64,000 nucleotides of DNA from Pseudomonas oryzihabitans (GCF_006384975.1 NZ_CP021645.1:1826001-1890000); one strand, 5' to 3'; positions 10,244 to 20,713 are shown, counted from the stretch's first letter. Translations and numbers: made by a program. The notes: generated from the sequence alone by a model not told the origin.

Positions 10244-11221
10244 TTACTGCGGGATTTCGACGTGGCCGCCGAAGCCGAATCTCATGGCCGACAGGAGCTT
10301 GTCGGCATAGGTGGCTTGCTGGCGGGAGCGGAAACGGGCATAGAGGGCCGCGGACAGTACGTTGACCGGCACCGCCTCCTCGATGGCCGCCTCGATGGTC
10401 CAGCGACCTTCGCCGCTGTCGGCCACCGAGCCGGAGAATTTCTCCAGCGCGACGTCGCCGGCCAGGGCCTGGGCGGTCAGGTCCAGCAGCCAGGAGGACA
10501 CCACGCTGCCACGGCGCCAGACCTCGGCGATGTCGGCCAGGTCCAGGTCGAAGCGCTCGTCTTCCGGCAGCTTGTCGCTGTTCTTCATCTTGAGGATGTC
10601 GAAGCCCTCGGCGTAGGCCTGCATCAGGCCGTACTCGATGCCGTTGTGCACCATCTTGACGAAGTGACCGGAACCGGCCGGGCCGGTGAAGATGTAGCCG
10701 CGCTCGGCGCGCTCGTCCGGGGCATTGCGGCCCTTGGTGCGCTCGATGCTACCGTAGCCGGGGGCCAGGGCCTCGAAGATCGGCTCCAGGCGCTCGACCG
10801 CCGCGGACTTGCCGCCGATCATCATGCAGTAGCCGCGCTCCAGGCCCCAGACGCCGCCGGAGGTGCCGACGTCGACGTAGTCGATGCCTTTCTCGGCCAG
10901 GCTCTTGGCACGCCGGATGTCGTCCTTGTAGTAGCTGTTGCCGCCATCGATGATGACGTCGCCGGGAGCCAGGCGGTCGGCCAGCTCGGCGATGGTCTGC
11001 TCGGTCGGCTCGCCGGCGGGCAGCATGACCCAGATGGCGCGCGGCTGCGCCAGGGCCGCGATGACGCCATCGAGACCATCGGTAGCGATGGCGCCTTCCT
11101 TGCCGAGCCCGGCCACGGTTTCGGCACTGCGGTCGTAGACCGCGACTTCATGTCCATGCTTCATCAAACGCCGTGCGATGTTGCCGCCCATGCGGCCCAG
11201 TCCGATGATTCCCAATTGCAT
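10244..11221 (-). CDS. gnd: 6-phosphogluconate dehydrogenase, decarboxylating (short NAD-type)
   Basis: A 325-residue 6-phosphogluconate dehydrogenase of the short form (YqeC/GntZ-like), which lacks the long C-terminal dimer tail of the 470-residue enzymes. GLGRMG (7-12) begins the Rossmann fold. The substrate site contains SGG (121-123) and [15 protein letters not shown] (183-197) with catalytic K189. D30-R31 at the end of the second strand fits NAD preference, as known for this subgroup. It converts 6-phosphogluconate to ribulose 5-phosphate and CO2. Many Pseudomonas lack this step and use Entner-Doudoroff only, so its presence next to zwf is informative. It is 18 bases downstream of tal-pgi. 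Confidence 0.93.
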   Translation of the reverse strand: MQLGIIGLGRMGGNIARRLMKHGHEVAVYDRSAETVAGLGKEGAIATDGLDGVIAALAQPRAIWVMLPAGEPTEQTIAELADRLAPGDVIIDGGNSYYKDDIRRAKSLAEKGIDYVDVGTSGGVWGLERGYCMMIGGKSAAVERLEPIFEALAPGYGSIERTKGRNAPDERAERGYIFTGPAGSGHFVKMVHNGIEYGLMQAYAEGFDILKMKNSDKLPEDERFDLDLADIAEVWRRGSVVSSWLLDLTAQALAGDVALEKFSGSVADSGEGRWTIEAAIEEAVPVNVLSAALYARFRSRQQATYADKLLSAMRFGFGGHVEIPQ

Positions 11222-11239
11222 GATGATGACTCCTTGAGG

Positions 11240-14059
11240 TCAGGCGACCGCCGCCTCGACCAGTTCGACGATTTGTTGCAGGCCAGCGTCTATGTCGCCG
11301 CCCTTGATGTGCACACGCAGGTAACGCCGTCCACGTTCGGCCAGTACCTCGAGGTCGCCCTTGGCCTGGGCGGCCTCGACGACGCCGAAGCTCAGGCTGC
11401 GCCCGGGAATCTCCAGGTCGTTCTGGGCATCGGCGGTAATCTGGATGAACACCCCCGAATTGGGGCCGCCTTTATAGGCCTGCCCGGTGGAGTGCAGAAA
11501 ACGGGGGCCGAAGCCGCCGACGGTCGCTACGCGCTTGCTGTCGCGAATGCTATCACGCATGGCGCTTAAGGCTTCCTGATGCAATGCATTGCGCTCCAGA
11601 TAAGCCAGCACCGCCAGGTAATCACCGGGCTGCAAACGCGCCAGGTGCGCCTTGATGGCGGCCCGCGCGCTGTCCTGCCCCTGCAGGTCAGCATCGCCGA
11701 ACAGCGCCAGATCACCTTCTTCCAATAGGGGTTGGTCGCCGCTCAGTTGGCCTTCGCGCTCGTAGCCATCGGTGAGGGCGCGGGTCTTGACCTTGCTGGC
11801 CTCCACGTCGGGTTGATCGAAGGGATTGATGCCGATGACCGCACCGGCCACCTCGGTAGCCACTTCCCAGCGGAAGAATTCCTGACCGATCAGCTCGGCA
11901 CGGGCAAGACGGATGTCGACCACCGGATGCCCCGCCGCGGCCAGCGCCTGTAGACGGGCCTCGCGCTCGGCGTCTTCTTCGCCGGCCAACACCAAGCTGA
12001 CGAACACCCGATCCGCGCCGTAGACGTCCGGTTCACCGAGCGGCTCCAGGTCCACCGGAATGATGCCCTTGCCTTGCTTGCCGGTACTTTCAGCCAGCAA
12101 TTGCTCCAACCAGGCCCCCAGGCTGGACACCCCAGGCGAAGCGATCAGAGTCACCTTGTCGCGCCCGGCACGGACCGCCTCGCCCAGTACCACGCCCAGA
12201 CGGATGCCAGGGTTGATGGCCGGTGGTGCACTGGGGCTGCAGGCCAGCACCATGGGCTGGGTGACCTGGAAGAAGTCGGCCACGGAGTGGCCGAGCAATG
12301 CCAGGGGCACCATGCCGAACACCGAGAGCACCGAGTAGCGGCCGCCGATATGGGGATCGCCCTGGAAGATGGCGCGATAACCCTGGGCGGTGGCGCTGGC
12401 TTCGAGCTTGGAACCCGGATCGGTGATGGCGACGAAACGCCGCTGTACCTCGGCCTCACCCAGCGCCCGCGCCACGGCCTGGTGGAAATAGGCACGCAGG
12501 ATTTCCGGCTCCAGGGTCGAACCGGACTTGCTGGACACCAGGAACAGGGTCTTGCGCAGGTCCAGTTGGTCTTCCAGCGCGCTGATCTGCGCCGGATCGG
12601 TGGAATCCAGTACCTTGAGGGTGAGACCGCCGCTGGCGGTGCCCAGGGTATTGGCCAGCACCTCCGGCCCCAGACTGGAACCGCCCATGCCCAGCAGCAC
12701 CACGGTATCCAGGCCTTCACTCCGCACGGCCTCGGCCAGCGCCGAGAGCGCCGCGGGATCGGCCTGGCGGCCCTGGGCAGCGGCGAGCCAGCCCACCCAC
12801 TGGTCTTCGTCGCGCCCGGTCCACAGCGAGGCATCGCCCTGCCAGAGGCGCCGGGACCAGCCTTCGCGCCGGGCTTCGTCGAGGCGGGCCTCGACGGCTT
12901 CGTTCAGGGCCTTGGGTAGACGATAGCTAGCCGCATTGAGGCGCTCGCCGAGAAAATCGAGGCGCTTCTGCCCTACCGCGCCCAGCAGGGCATCGGCGGC
13001 GTCCTCGAACTGGCGGGCGCCGTCCTTGACCAGTTGCTTGGCCACGCCATCCAGATCGAGTCCGCCTTGGGCGGTCGCATCCAGCACTCGCTGCGCGGCT
13101 TCGATATCGGTGATCAGCATGGGCGCCACAGTGCCATGGTCGCGGAAGGCGTCCATGGTCTTGGGCGGCATGGTGTTGACGGTATCCGGCCCGATCAGTT
13201 GATCCACATAGAGGGTATCGGGATAGGCCGCGTCCTTGGAGCCGGTGGAGGCCCACAGCAGGCGCTGCGGCCGCGCGCCCTTGGCTTCCAGCACCTTCCA
13301 GCGCGGCGACTCGATCAGCCGCAGGTAGTCCTGGTAGGCCAACTTGGCATTGGCGATGGCGATCTTGCCGCGCAGCGCCGCCAACTCGCCGTCACTGCCC
13401 TTGCGCTCGTCGATGCGCTTGTCCAGCACGCCATCCACCCGGCTGATGAAGAAACTGGCCACGCTGGCCAGGCGGGAGATGTCCTGGCCCTGGTGCAGCC
13501 GCGCTTCCAGACCGGAGATATAGGCCTCAGCCACCGCCATGTAGGCGTTGCGATCGAACAGCAGGGTCACGTTGACGTTGATCCCCTCTTCGATCAGCTT
13601 GCGGACCGCCACCGCCCCTTCGGGCGTGCCGGGTACCTTGACCATCAGGTTGGGCCGATCCACCGCCTGCCAGAGGCGACGGGCCTCCTCCAGAGTGGCG
13701 CGGGTATCCAGCGCCAGATAGGGCGAGACCTCCAGGCTCACATAGCCATCGCGCCCCTCCAGCCGGTCATAGACCGGGCGCAGGATGTCGGCGGCCTGCT
13801 GGATGTCTTCGATGGCCAGGTGTTCGTAGACGTCCACCGGCTCGGCATCGGCCTTTTCCAGAAAGGCCTTGAGGCTGGCATCGTAGTCGCTGCCGTGCCC
13901 CATGGCCTTCTCGAAGATCGACGGATTGGAGGTAACGCCGGTCAGGCCGTCACGCTCGATCAGCTTCTGCAGCTCGCCTTTGGCGAGAAACTCGCGGCTG
14001 ACGAAATCGAGCCATACCGCCTGCCCCTGCTCCGTCAACTGTTTGAGTGGATTGCTCAT
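11240..14059 (-). CDS. bifunctional transaldolase / glucose-6-phosphate isomerase fusion
   Basis: A 939-residue protein joining two enzymes. Residues about 1-370 are a transaldolase: D18 in WLDFVSRE, TSNPSIFEKA near 43-52, and the Schiff-base lysine in MVKVPGT (K141). Residues about 390-939 are a phosphoglucose isomerase with LLGMGGSSLGPEVL, SSKSGSTLEPE and the C-terminal GQAYKGGPNSGVF. The frame is continuous with no internal stop or obvious second start signal, so it is a true fusion. The transaldolase domain returns pentose phosphates to fructose 6-phosphate, which the isomerase domain changes to glucose 6-phosphate, the zwf substrate. Its start overlaps the tkt stop by ATGA. Such fusions (tal-pgi) are known in scattered bacteria but are not standard in Pseudomonas. 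Confidence 0.95.
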   Translation of the reverse strand: MSNPLKQLTEQGQAVWLDFVSREFLAKGELQKLIERDGLTGVTSNPSIFEKAMGHGSDYDASLKAFLEKADAEPVDVYEHLAIEDIQQAADILRPVYDRLEGRDGYVSLEVSPYLALDTRATLEEARRLWQAVDRPNLMVKVPGTPEGAVAVRKLIEEGINVNVTLLFDRNAYMAVAEAYISGLEARLHQGQDISRLASVASFFISRVDGVLDKRIDERKGSDGELAALRGKIAIANAKLAYQDYLRLIESPRWKVLEAKGARPQRLLWASTGSKDAAYPDTLYVDQLIGPDTVNTMPPKTMDAFRDHGTVAPMLITDIEAAQRVLDATAQGGLDLDGVAKQLVKDGARQFEDAADALLGAVGQKRLDFLGERLNAASYRLPKALNEAVEARLDEARREGWSRRLWQGDASLWTGRDEDQWVGWLAAAQGRQADPAALSALAEAVRSEGLDTVVLLGMGGSSLGPEVLANTLGTASGGLTLKVLDSTDPAQISALEDQLDLRKTLFLVSSKSGSTLEPEILRAYFHQAVARALGEAEVQRRFVAITDPGSKLEASATAQGYRAIFQGDPHIGGRYSVLSVFGMVPLALLGHSVADFFQVTQPMVLACSPSAPPAINPGIRLGVVLGEAVRAGRDKVTLIASPGVSSLGAWLEQLLAESTGKQGKGIIPVDLEPLGEPDVYGADRVFVSLVLAGEEDAEREARLQALAAAGHPVVDIRLARAELIGQEFFRWEVATEVAGAVIGINPFDQPDVEASKVKTRALTDGYEREGQLSGDQPLLEEGDLALFGDADLQGQDSARAAIKAHLARLQPGDYLAVLAYLERNALHQEALSAMRDSIRDSKRVATVGGFGPRFLHSTGQAYKGGPNSGVFIQITADAQNDLEIPGRSLSFGVVEAAQAKGDLEVLAERGRRYLRVHIKGGDIDAGLQQIVELVEAAVA

Positions 14060-16140
14060 TTGGCACTCCCGGAGCGTTGTGCCTGTTCCTTGGCCAGTTT
14101 GACCACGTTCTCCACGGTGTAGCCGTATTTGGCCTGCAGCTTGCCGATGGGAGCCGAGGCGCCGAAGGTGCTCATGGTCACCGAGGCGCCCTTGCGCCCG
14201 ATGTAGCGTTCCCAGCCCAGCGGACCCGCCTGCTCGATGGCGACGCGCCCCAGGACCTCATCAGGCAGCACGGACTGCTTGTAGGCCTCGTCCTGCTCTT
14301 CGAACAGCTCCCAGCAAGGCATGGAGACGACCCGCGCCTTCACCCCTTCGCCCTTGAGCTGTTCATAGGCCTGCATCGCCAGGCCCAGCTCGCTGCCGGT
14401 GGCCATGAGGATGACCTGGGGCTTGCCGCCCTCGGCATCGGCGACCACATAGGCGCCCTGGGCGACGCCCTCGGCACTGGCGTACTTCGAGCGATCCAGG
14501 GTCGGCAACGGCTGGCGCGACAGCACCATGCAGGAGGGTCTATTGGTCTGCTGCAGGGCGATCTTCCAGGCCTGCACGGCCTCGTTGGCATCGCCCGGAC
14601 GCAGGGTCAGCAGACCCGGGGTAGCGCGCAGCTGGGCCAGGTGTTCGATGGGCTGGTGGGTGGGGCCGTCTTCGCCGACGCCGATGGAGTCGTGGGTGAA
14701 GACGAAGACCACCGGCAACTCCATGATCGACGCCAGGCGGATCGGCGGCTTCATGTAGTCGCTGAATACCAGGAAGGTGGCGGTGAAGCTGCGCAGGTAG
14801 CAGAGCGCCATGCCGTTGGCGATGGAGCCCATGGCGTGCTCGCGGATACCGAAGTGCATGTTGCGACCGGATGGCTCGCGGGCGGAGAAGCTGCCGGCGC
14901 CGTCGAACTTGAGATTGGTCTTGGTGGACGGTGCCAGATCCGCGGCGCCCCCGATCAGCCAAGGGATGTGCTGGGCGAAGGCGTTGAGCGCCTTGCCGCC
15001 GGATTCACGGGAAGCCACGCCCTTCGCATCAGGCTCGAAGCTGGGCAGTTGGGCATCCCAGCCGTCCGGCATCTCGCCGGCGCGCATGCGCTGAAGTTCG
15101 TCGGCGCGGGTGGGGTCGTCCTGGCGCAGGCGGTCGAAGGCGCGATTCCAGTCTTCGTAGAGGCCGCTGGCACGCTCCAGCAGGGCATCGCGCAGATGGT
15201 GGCGCGCTTCCTCGGGCACCAGGAAGTCGGCATCCTCGGGCCAGCCGTAGGCTTTCTTCGCCAGCTTGATCTCGTCCGCGCCCAGGGGCTCGCCATGGGC
15301 GGCAGCGGTGTTCTGCTTGTTAGGCGCGCCATAGCCGATGAGGCTGTCGACCACGATCAGGGTCGGCTTGCCAGCGTTGCCCTTGAAGCGATGCAGGGCT
15401 GCGGCCAGGGCTTCGGCGTCATTGGCATCCTTGACGTGCAGGGTATGCCAGCCATAGCCGCGGAAGCGCTCGGCCACGTCTTCGCTGAAGGCCAGCTCGG
15501 TGTGGCCCTCGATGCTGATGGTGTTGTTGTCGTAGATCCAGCAGAGATTGTCCAGGCCCAGGTGACCGGCCACGGAGGCTGCCTCGCCGGAGACGCCCTC
15601 CATCATGTCGCCGTCGCCGCAGAGCACATAGACGTCATAGTCGAAGAGGGTCGCGCCCGGCTGGTTGAAGCGCGCAGCCAGCCACTTCTGCGCCAGCGCC
15701 ATGCCGACGCTGTTGCCGCAGCCCTGGCCCAGCGGCCCGGTAGTGGTCTCCACCCCGGTGGTCATGCGGTACTCGGGATGGCCCGGGGTCTTGGAGTCCA
15801 GCTGACGGAATTGCTTGATGTCGTCGAGGCTGACTGCCTCCTTGCCGGTGGCGGTGCCGTGCTCGTCGATTTCCTTCACCCCCGCCAGATGCAGCAGCGA
15901 ATAGAGCAGCATGGAGGCGTGGCCGACCGAGAGCACGAAACGGTCGCGGTTGGGCCAGTCCGGATGCTCGGGGTGGTAGCGCAGGAAGCGACTCCACAGC
16001 GTATGACCGACCGGAGCCAGGGCCATCGGCGTACCGGGGTGCCCGGAGTTGGCCTTCTGTACCGCGTCCATGGACAGGGTACGGATGGTATTGATGGTCA
16101 GTTGGTCGGCATTGGAGCTGGAAGGTGCGGTGGAACCCAT
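14056..16140 (-). CDS. tkt: transketolase
   Basis: A 694-residue thiamine-diphosphate enzyme exchanging two-carbon units between sugar phosphates. I chose the ATG at 16140 (MGSTAPSSS...) over the longer open frame to 16311. It has CGAGGA about 8 bases upstream, and the following INTIRTLSMDAVQKANSGHPG is the family N-terminus. The cofactor motif GDGDMMEGVSGEA lies near 155-167 and ends with DNNTISIEGH. The pyrimidine domain includes GIREHAMGSIANGM and the phosphate site HDSIGVGEDGPTHQP. It is the first gene of the operon; its stop overlaps tal-pgi (ATGA). Confidence 0.95.
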   Translation of the reverse strand: MGSTAPSSSNADQLTINTIRTLSMDAVQKANSGHPGTPMALAPVGHTLWSRFLRYHPEHPDWPNRDRFVLSVGHASMLLYSLLHLAGVKEIDEHGTATGKEAVSLDDIKQFRQLDSKTPGHPEYRMTTGVETTTGPLGQGCGNSVGMALAQKWLAARFNQPGATLFDYDVYVLCGDGDMMEGVSGEAASVAGHLGLDNLCWIYDNNTISIEGHTELAFSEDVAERFRGYGWHTLHVKDANDAEALAAALHRFKGNAGKPTLIVVDSLIGYGAPNKQNTAAAHGEPLGADEIKLAKKAYGWPEDADFLVPEEARHHLRDALLERASGLYEDWNRAFDRLRQDDPTRADELQRMRAGEMPDGWDAQLPSFEPDAKGVASRESGGKALNAFAQHIPWLIGGAADLAPSTKTNLKFDGAGSFSAREPSGRNMHFGIREHAMGSIANGMALCYLRSFTATFLVFSDYMKPPIRLASIMELPVVFVFTHDSIGVGEDGPTHQPIEHLAQLRATPGLLTLRPGDANEAVQAWKIALQQTNRPSCMVLSRQPLPTLDRSKYASAEGVAQGAYVVADAEGGKPQVILMATGSELGLAMQAYEQLKGEGVKARVVSMPCWELFEEQDEAYKQSVLPDEVLGRVAIEQAGPLGWERYIGRKGASVTMSTFGASAPIGKLQAKYGYTVENVVKLAKEQAQRSGSAK

Positions 16141-16250
16141 GGCAAGCGTCCTCGTGCTGGCAGGCGCGCCACCCGCGACGAAAACGGTCCGACCGTCCTT
16201 GCAACCGTTGACACCGGGAGCAGCACCGAAAAGGTAAGCGTCGCGCACTC

Positions 16251-16267
16251 GACGAGCCCTGCTCGTC
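16251..16267 (-). promoter_or_regulatory. inverted repeat in tkt leader
   Basis: GACGAGC and GCTCGTC flank a 3-base loop, giving a perfect 7-bp stem about 110 bases upstream of the tkt start. It could be an operator or a leader hairpin controlling the pentose phosphate operon. No known factor is matched. Confidence 0.3.
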
Positions 16268-16359
16268 CCGGTAGAGGGGGCGGAATATCCTGCCGCGACC
16301 TCTTGCCGCACGCGCGAGTCCTTCTCTAGAACAATGCCATGCCAGGTTGGTTCCGCACT

Positions 16360-16381
16360 TTTTGTTAGTCGGCTAACAAAA
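16360..16381. promoter_or_regulatory. perfect 9-bp palindrome between fleR and tkt
   Basis: TTTTGTTAG, a TCGG loop, then CTAACAAAA lie 10 bases after the fleR stop and about 220 bases before tkt. As RNA it could be a weak terminator for fleSR, though no long U run follows. As DNA it looks like an operator for a dimeric regulator of the tkt operon. TTGT...ACAA resembles HexR half-sites, but the spacing is 10 instead of the usual 7-8. Confidence 0.45.
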
Positions 16382-16391
16382 TCCTAGCTGT

Positions 16392-17768
16392 TCAGCCAGC
16401 CAACAGGAGGCGCTCTAGATCGAGCCCTGCATCACGCATCTGCGCCAGCTTGTACCTGAGGGTGCGGGCACTGATACCAAGGCGCTCGGCGGTTTCCTTA
16501 CGCCGGCCCTGCTCCGCCCTGAGGGTCTCCAGAATGAGCTGGAATTCTCGCTCGCGCAGATCCTCGTCCAGGCCACGCCCCTCTTCCACGGCGGGCAACG
16601 GCTCCGCCAGGGAGACGGCAGGAGCCAGGGCACCCAGGCCCGGCAGACCGGCGAGGCAGAAATCCTCCGGCTGGATGCTGGCACCCTGCTGCAGGATCAG
16701 CGCGCGTTGCACGGCGTTGTCCAGTTCGCGCACGTTGCCAGGCCAGGGATGGCTGCGCAGCAGGCGCTCGGCGGCGGCGTCCAGTCTGGGGGCGGGGCGT
16801 CCCTGGCGGGTGGCATGGGCCGCCAGCAGGCGCTCGGCCAGCGGCAGGATGTCGTCCGGTCGTTCGCGGAGCGGCGGCCAGCCCAGGGGAAACACCGACA
16901 ACCGATAGTAGAGGTCCTCGCGGAAGCGACCGGCAGCGACCTCGCCTGCCAGGTCGCGGTTGGTGGTGGCCAGCACCCGGATATCCAGCGCCAGCGGCTT
17001 GCGTGCACCCACCCGCTCCACTTCGCGCTCCTGCAGCACCCGCAGCAACTTGGCCTGCAAACCCAGGGGCATCTCGGAAATCTCGTCCAGCAACAGGGTA
17101 CCGCCCTGGGCCAGTTCGAACTTGCCCGGCTGGGCCGCCACGGCGCCAGTGAAGGCACCCTTCTCGTGGCCGAACAGGATGGCTTCGAGCAGATTGTCGG
17201 GAATGGCGGCGCAATTGACCGCCACGAAGGGGCCACTTGCCCGGGCCGACTGGTCGTGGATGAAGCGCGCCAGCACCTCCTTGCCGGTACCGGATTCGCC
17301 GGAGACGAGTACCGTGGAATCGCTCGCCGCTACTCGCCGCGCCAGGGCCAGCAACTGGCGACTGACTGGCGCCACAGCCACCGGTTGATCGGCTGGCACC
17401 TGCCCGGGAGTCGGACACAGCCGCGCCACCAGATCCAGCAGCACCCGCGGCTCGAACGGCTTGACCAAATAGTCGGCCGCTCCGCCGCGCATGGCCTCGA
17501 CCGCCCGCTCGATGCTGCCGAAGGCGGTCATCAAGAGCACCGGCAAGGCGGGATCGCGCAAGCGGATGCTGGCCAGCAACTGATGGCCATCGATGCCCGG
17601 CATATTGACGTCGCTCACCACCAGGGCGAAGGACTCCTCCGCCAGCGCCAGCAATGCGGCCTCGCCACTGTCCACGGCGCGGTAACTGTAGCCGCCCAGT
17701 TCGAGGGTATCGGCCAGGGCTTCGCGCAGGGCGCGATCGTCTTCCACCAGGAGAATGGGCTGGGTCAT
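16392..17768 (-). CDS. fleR: sigma54-dependent flagellar response regulator FleR
   Basis: A 458-residue NtrC-type regulator. The receiver domain (about 4-115) has D10-D11, phosphoacceptor D53 and K103. The AAA+ domain carries Walker A GESGTGKE (157-164), the sigma54-contact loop GAFTGA (204-209) and Walker B LLLDEIS. A Fis-type helix-turn-helix ends the protein (KETAERLGISARTLRYKL). FleR, phosphorylated by FleS, activates the class III flagellar promoters in Pseudomonas. It overlaps fleS by 4 bases (ATGA). In P. aeruginosa fliEFGHIJ follows; here the next genes are tkt and the pentose phosphate operon, so the flagellar cluster is broken at this point. Confidence 0.95.
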   Translation of the reverse strand: MTQPILLVEDDRALREALADTLELGGYSYRAVDSGEAALLALAEESFALVVSDVNMPGIDGHQLLASIRLRDPALPVLLMTAFGSIERAVEAMRGGAADYLVKPFEPRVLLDLVARLCPTPGQVPADQPVAVAPVSRQLLALARRVAASDSTVLVSGESGTGKEVLARFIHDQSARASGPFVAVNCAAIPDNLLEAILFGHEKGAFTGAVAAQPGKFELAQGGTLLLDEISEMPLGLQAKLLRVLQEREVERVGARKPLALDIRVLATTNRDLAGEVAAGRFREDLYYRLSVFPLGWPPLRERPDDILPLAERLLAAHATRQGRPAPRLDAAAERLLRSHPWPGNVRELDNAVQRALILQQGASIQPEDFCLAGLPGLGALAPAVSLAEPLPAVEEGRGLDEDLREREFQLILETLRAEQGRRKETAERLGISARTLRYKLAQMRDAGLDLERLLLAG

Positions 17769-18964
17769 GCCGGGGTCTCCGAAGTCGTCAGCAGCGGGAG
17801 GATAAAGGTCACCAGCGTGCCGCGGCCCAGCCGCGAGCGCACGGCCAGTCGGCCACCGTGGGCCTTGGCCATCGCCAGGGCCACGGGCAGTCCGAGACCG
17901 GTGCCGGTGGTCTTGGTACTAAGGAAGGGCTCACCCAGGCGCTGCTGTACCGCCGGAGGGATACCAGGGCCCGTGTCGCTGATCGCCAGTCGCAGCTCGG
18001 CAGCGCGACGATAGAGATGCACCTTGAGCCGTCCCGGTCGACCGCTACCTGCCATCGCCTGCAAGGCGTTATGGATGAGGTTCAGCGCCGCACCCACCAG
18101 CATGTCGCGATTACAGGCAAGCAGACCGCTGCCGGCATCGTTCTGCCAACGGACCTGGCAGCTACCGAGATGAGGCGCTGCCGCTTCTCGCAAGGCCGCG
18201 AACAGCGCACTGGGCGCCAGCCGATCCGCCAGCGGCAGTTCGCCGCGAGCGAACACCAGCATGTCGCGCACCTGATTTTCCAATTCGTGCAGCCGCTCCT
18301 TCAGGCGACTGGCGAAACGCTGCTGCTGCGCCACCGCCAGCCCGCCCTCCTCCAGATGACTGGCATAGAGCAAGGCCGCGGTCAGCGGCGTACGGATCTG
18401 GTGGGCGAGCGAGGCCATGGTCCGGCCGAGCGCCGACAGTCGCTCATGCCGTGCCAGCTCGCCTTGCAGGTGACGGGTTTCGGTAAGGTCGTTGAGCAGC
18501 ACCAGTTGGCCCGGTTCACCGTCGAGCGAGCGGGTGGCGATGGAGACACGCCGACCGTCGCGCAGCGACACCTCGTGGCCGTCGTCATGCCGCGGGGCGA
18601 AGGCCCGGGCGATCACCGCGCGCCACAGCTCTCCCAGCAGTGGTTCGCCGAGCAGGGCTACCGCCACCGGATTGACGTCTCGTACGCGACCAGCACCATC
18701 GACCACCACGATACCGGCGGGCAGCACATCGAGCAGATTCTGCAGCCGACTGGCCAGGCGTTCCTTCTCCGCCAGCTCCTGCAGACGTTGAGCGGACACC
18801 CATTCCAGCTCGCCCTGCAGGGAGTTCATCCGCGCTTCGAGCAGCTGGAAGGATTCGCTCAATTGACGCGACATCTGTCCCAAGGCCTCGCGGGCCTGTG
18901 CCGAAGCGGAAGCCTCCGCGACAGTCTCGGCAGGAACGGATGAAGAAAGGGCTTGCACAGGCAT
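17765..18964 (-). CDS. fleS: flagellar sensor histidine kinase FleS
   Basis: A 399-residue cytoplasmic histidine kinase without membrane segments. It has an N-terminal helical or coiled-coil region (about 30-75), a PAS domain (about 72-165), the dimerisation/H box LAHQIRTPL with H188, and an ATPase domain (NLIHNALQAM, DTGPGIP, TGLGL). I start at the ATG at 18964 (MPVQALSSS). Upstream in-frame ATGs at 18994 and 19018 fall at or within a sigma54-type promoter (19007-19022), and the 18964 start gives the length usual for FleS (about 400). The open frame further upstream runs through a dispersed repeat and is not real. FleS phosphorylates FleR. Confidence 0.92.
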   Translation of the reverse strand: MPVQALSSSVPAETVAEASASAQAREALGQMSRQLSESFQLLEARMNSLQGELEWVSAQRLQELAEKERLASRLQNLLDVLPAGIVVVDGAGRVRDVNPVAVALLGEPLLGELWRAVIARAFAPRHDDGHEVSLRDGRRVSIATRSLDGEPGQLVLLNDLTETRHLQGELARHERLSALGRTMASLAHQIRTPLTAALLYASHLEEGGLAVAQQQRFASRLKERLHELENQVRDMLVFARGELPLADRLAPSALFAALREAAAPHLGSCQVRWQNDAGSGLLACNRDMLVGAALNLIHNALQAMAGSGRPGRLKVHLYRRAAELRLAISDTGPGIPPAVQQRLGEPFLSTKTTGTGLGLPVALAMAKAHGGRLAVRSRLGRGTLVTFILPLLTTSETPA

Positions 18965-19006
18965 CGGCTCGGGCTCGCGACGGACAATTGACATTATCCG
19001 GGCTTG

Positions 19007-19022
19007 AGCAAGACCCATGCCG
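19007..19022 (-). promoter_or_regulatory. candidate sigma54 promoter of fleSR
   Basis: On the minus strand CGGCAT, five bases, TTGCT places GG and GC ten bases apart, as at -24/-12 promoters. In P. aeruginosa fleSR is transcribed by sigma54 with FleQ. The predicted transcription start near 18996 supports the fleS start at 18964. The -24 element is not perfect (CGGCAT for TGGCAC). Confidence 0.6.
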
Positions 19023-19045
19023 GCCTCGCGCAACAGCGCTGTAGC

Positions 19046-19119
19046 GTGGAAAACGGCGCAGCCTTTCCACTTGCAGAGCCCCAAAAACAAAGGTGGATGA
19101 GGCTACGCCGTCATCCACC
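19046..19119. repeat. pair of intergenic hairpin repeats, second copy of family at 7671
   Basis: GTGGAAAACGGCGCAGCC at 19046 is identical to 18 bases at 7672. It closes as a hairpin with TTTCCAC (to 19070). A second stem GGTGGATGA/TCATCCACC follows at 19092-19119, with related loop sequence. It lies between fleQ and fleS and may separate their transcripts. Confidence 0.8.
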
Positions 19120-19129
19120 CTACCTCGAT

Positions 19130-19150
19130 ACCTTCAGCAGCGCTGAAGGT
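19130..19150 (-). terminator. hairpin after fleQ
   Basis: ACCTTCAGC, a 3-base loop, GCTGAAGGT form a perfect 9-bp stem starting 3 bases beyond the fleQ stop. There is no T run, so if it terminates it does so weakly or with Rho. Confidence 0.45.
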
Positions 19151-19153
19151 GCG

Positions 19154-20632
<1,479 letters not shown>

Positions 20633-20713
20633 GTCCCTGCCCCATTCGGCTTGTCGTTCGCTACGCGCAGGTGTCACCTGCATCCAAGTGCCAACTGGTC
20701 GGCATCTTGCGCA

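Noticed and set aside
14047-16329. 760-codon plus-strand open frame opposite tkt
   Set aside because: Shadow of transketolase, whose motifs are complete on the other strand; no domain and no start signal.
16360-16381. HexR operator
   Set aside because: TTGT and ACAA are present, but the spacing is 10 instead of 7-8, so it is listed only as an unassigned palindrome.
17765-19090. Long fleS start at 19090
   Set aside because: The first about 20 codons translate the dispersed hairpin repeat, and the frame crosses the sigma54 site.
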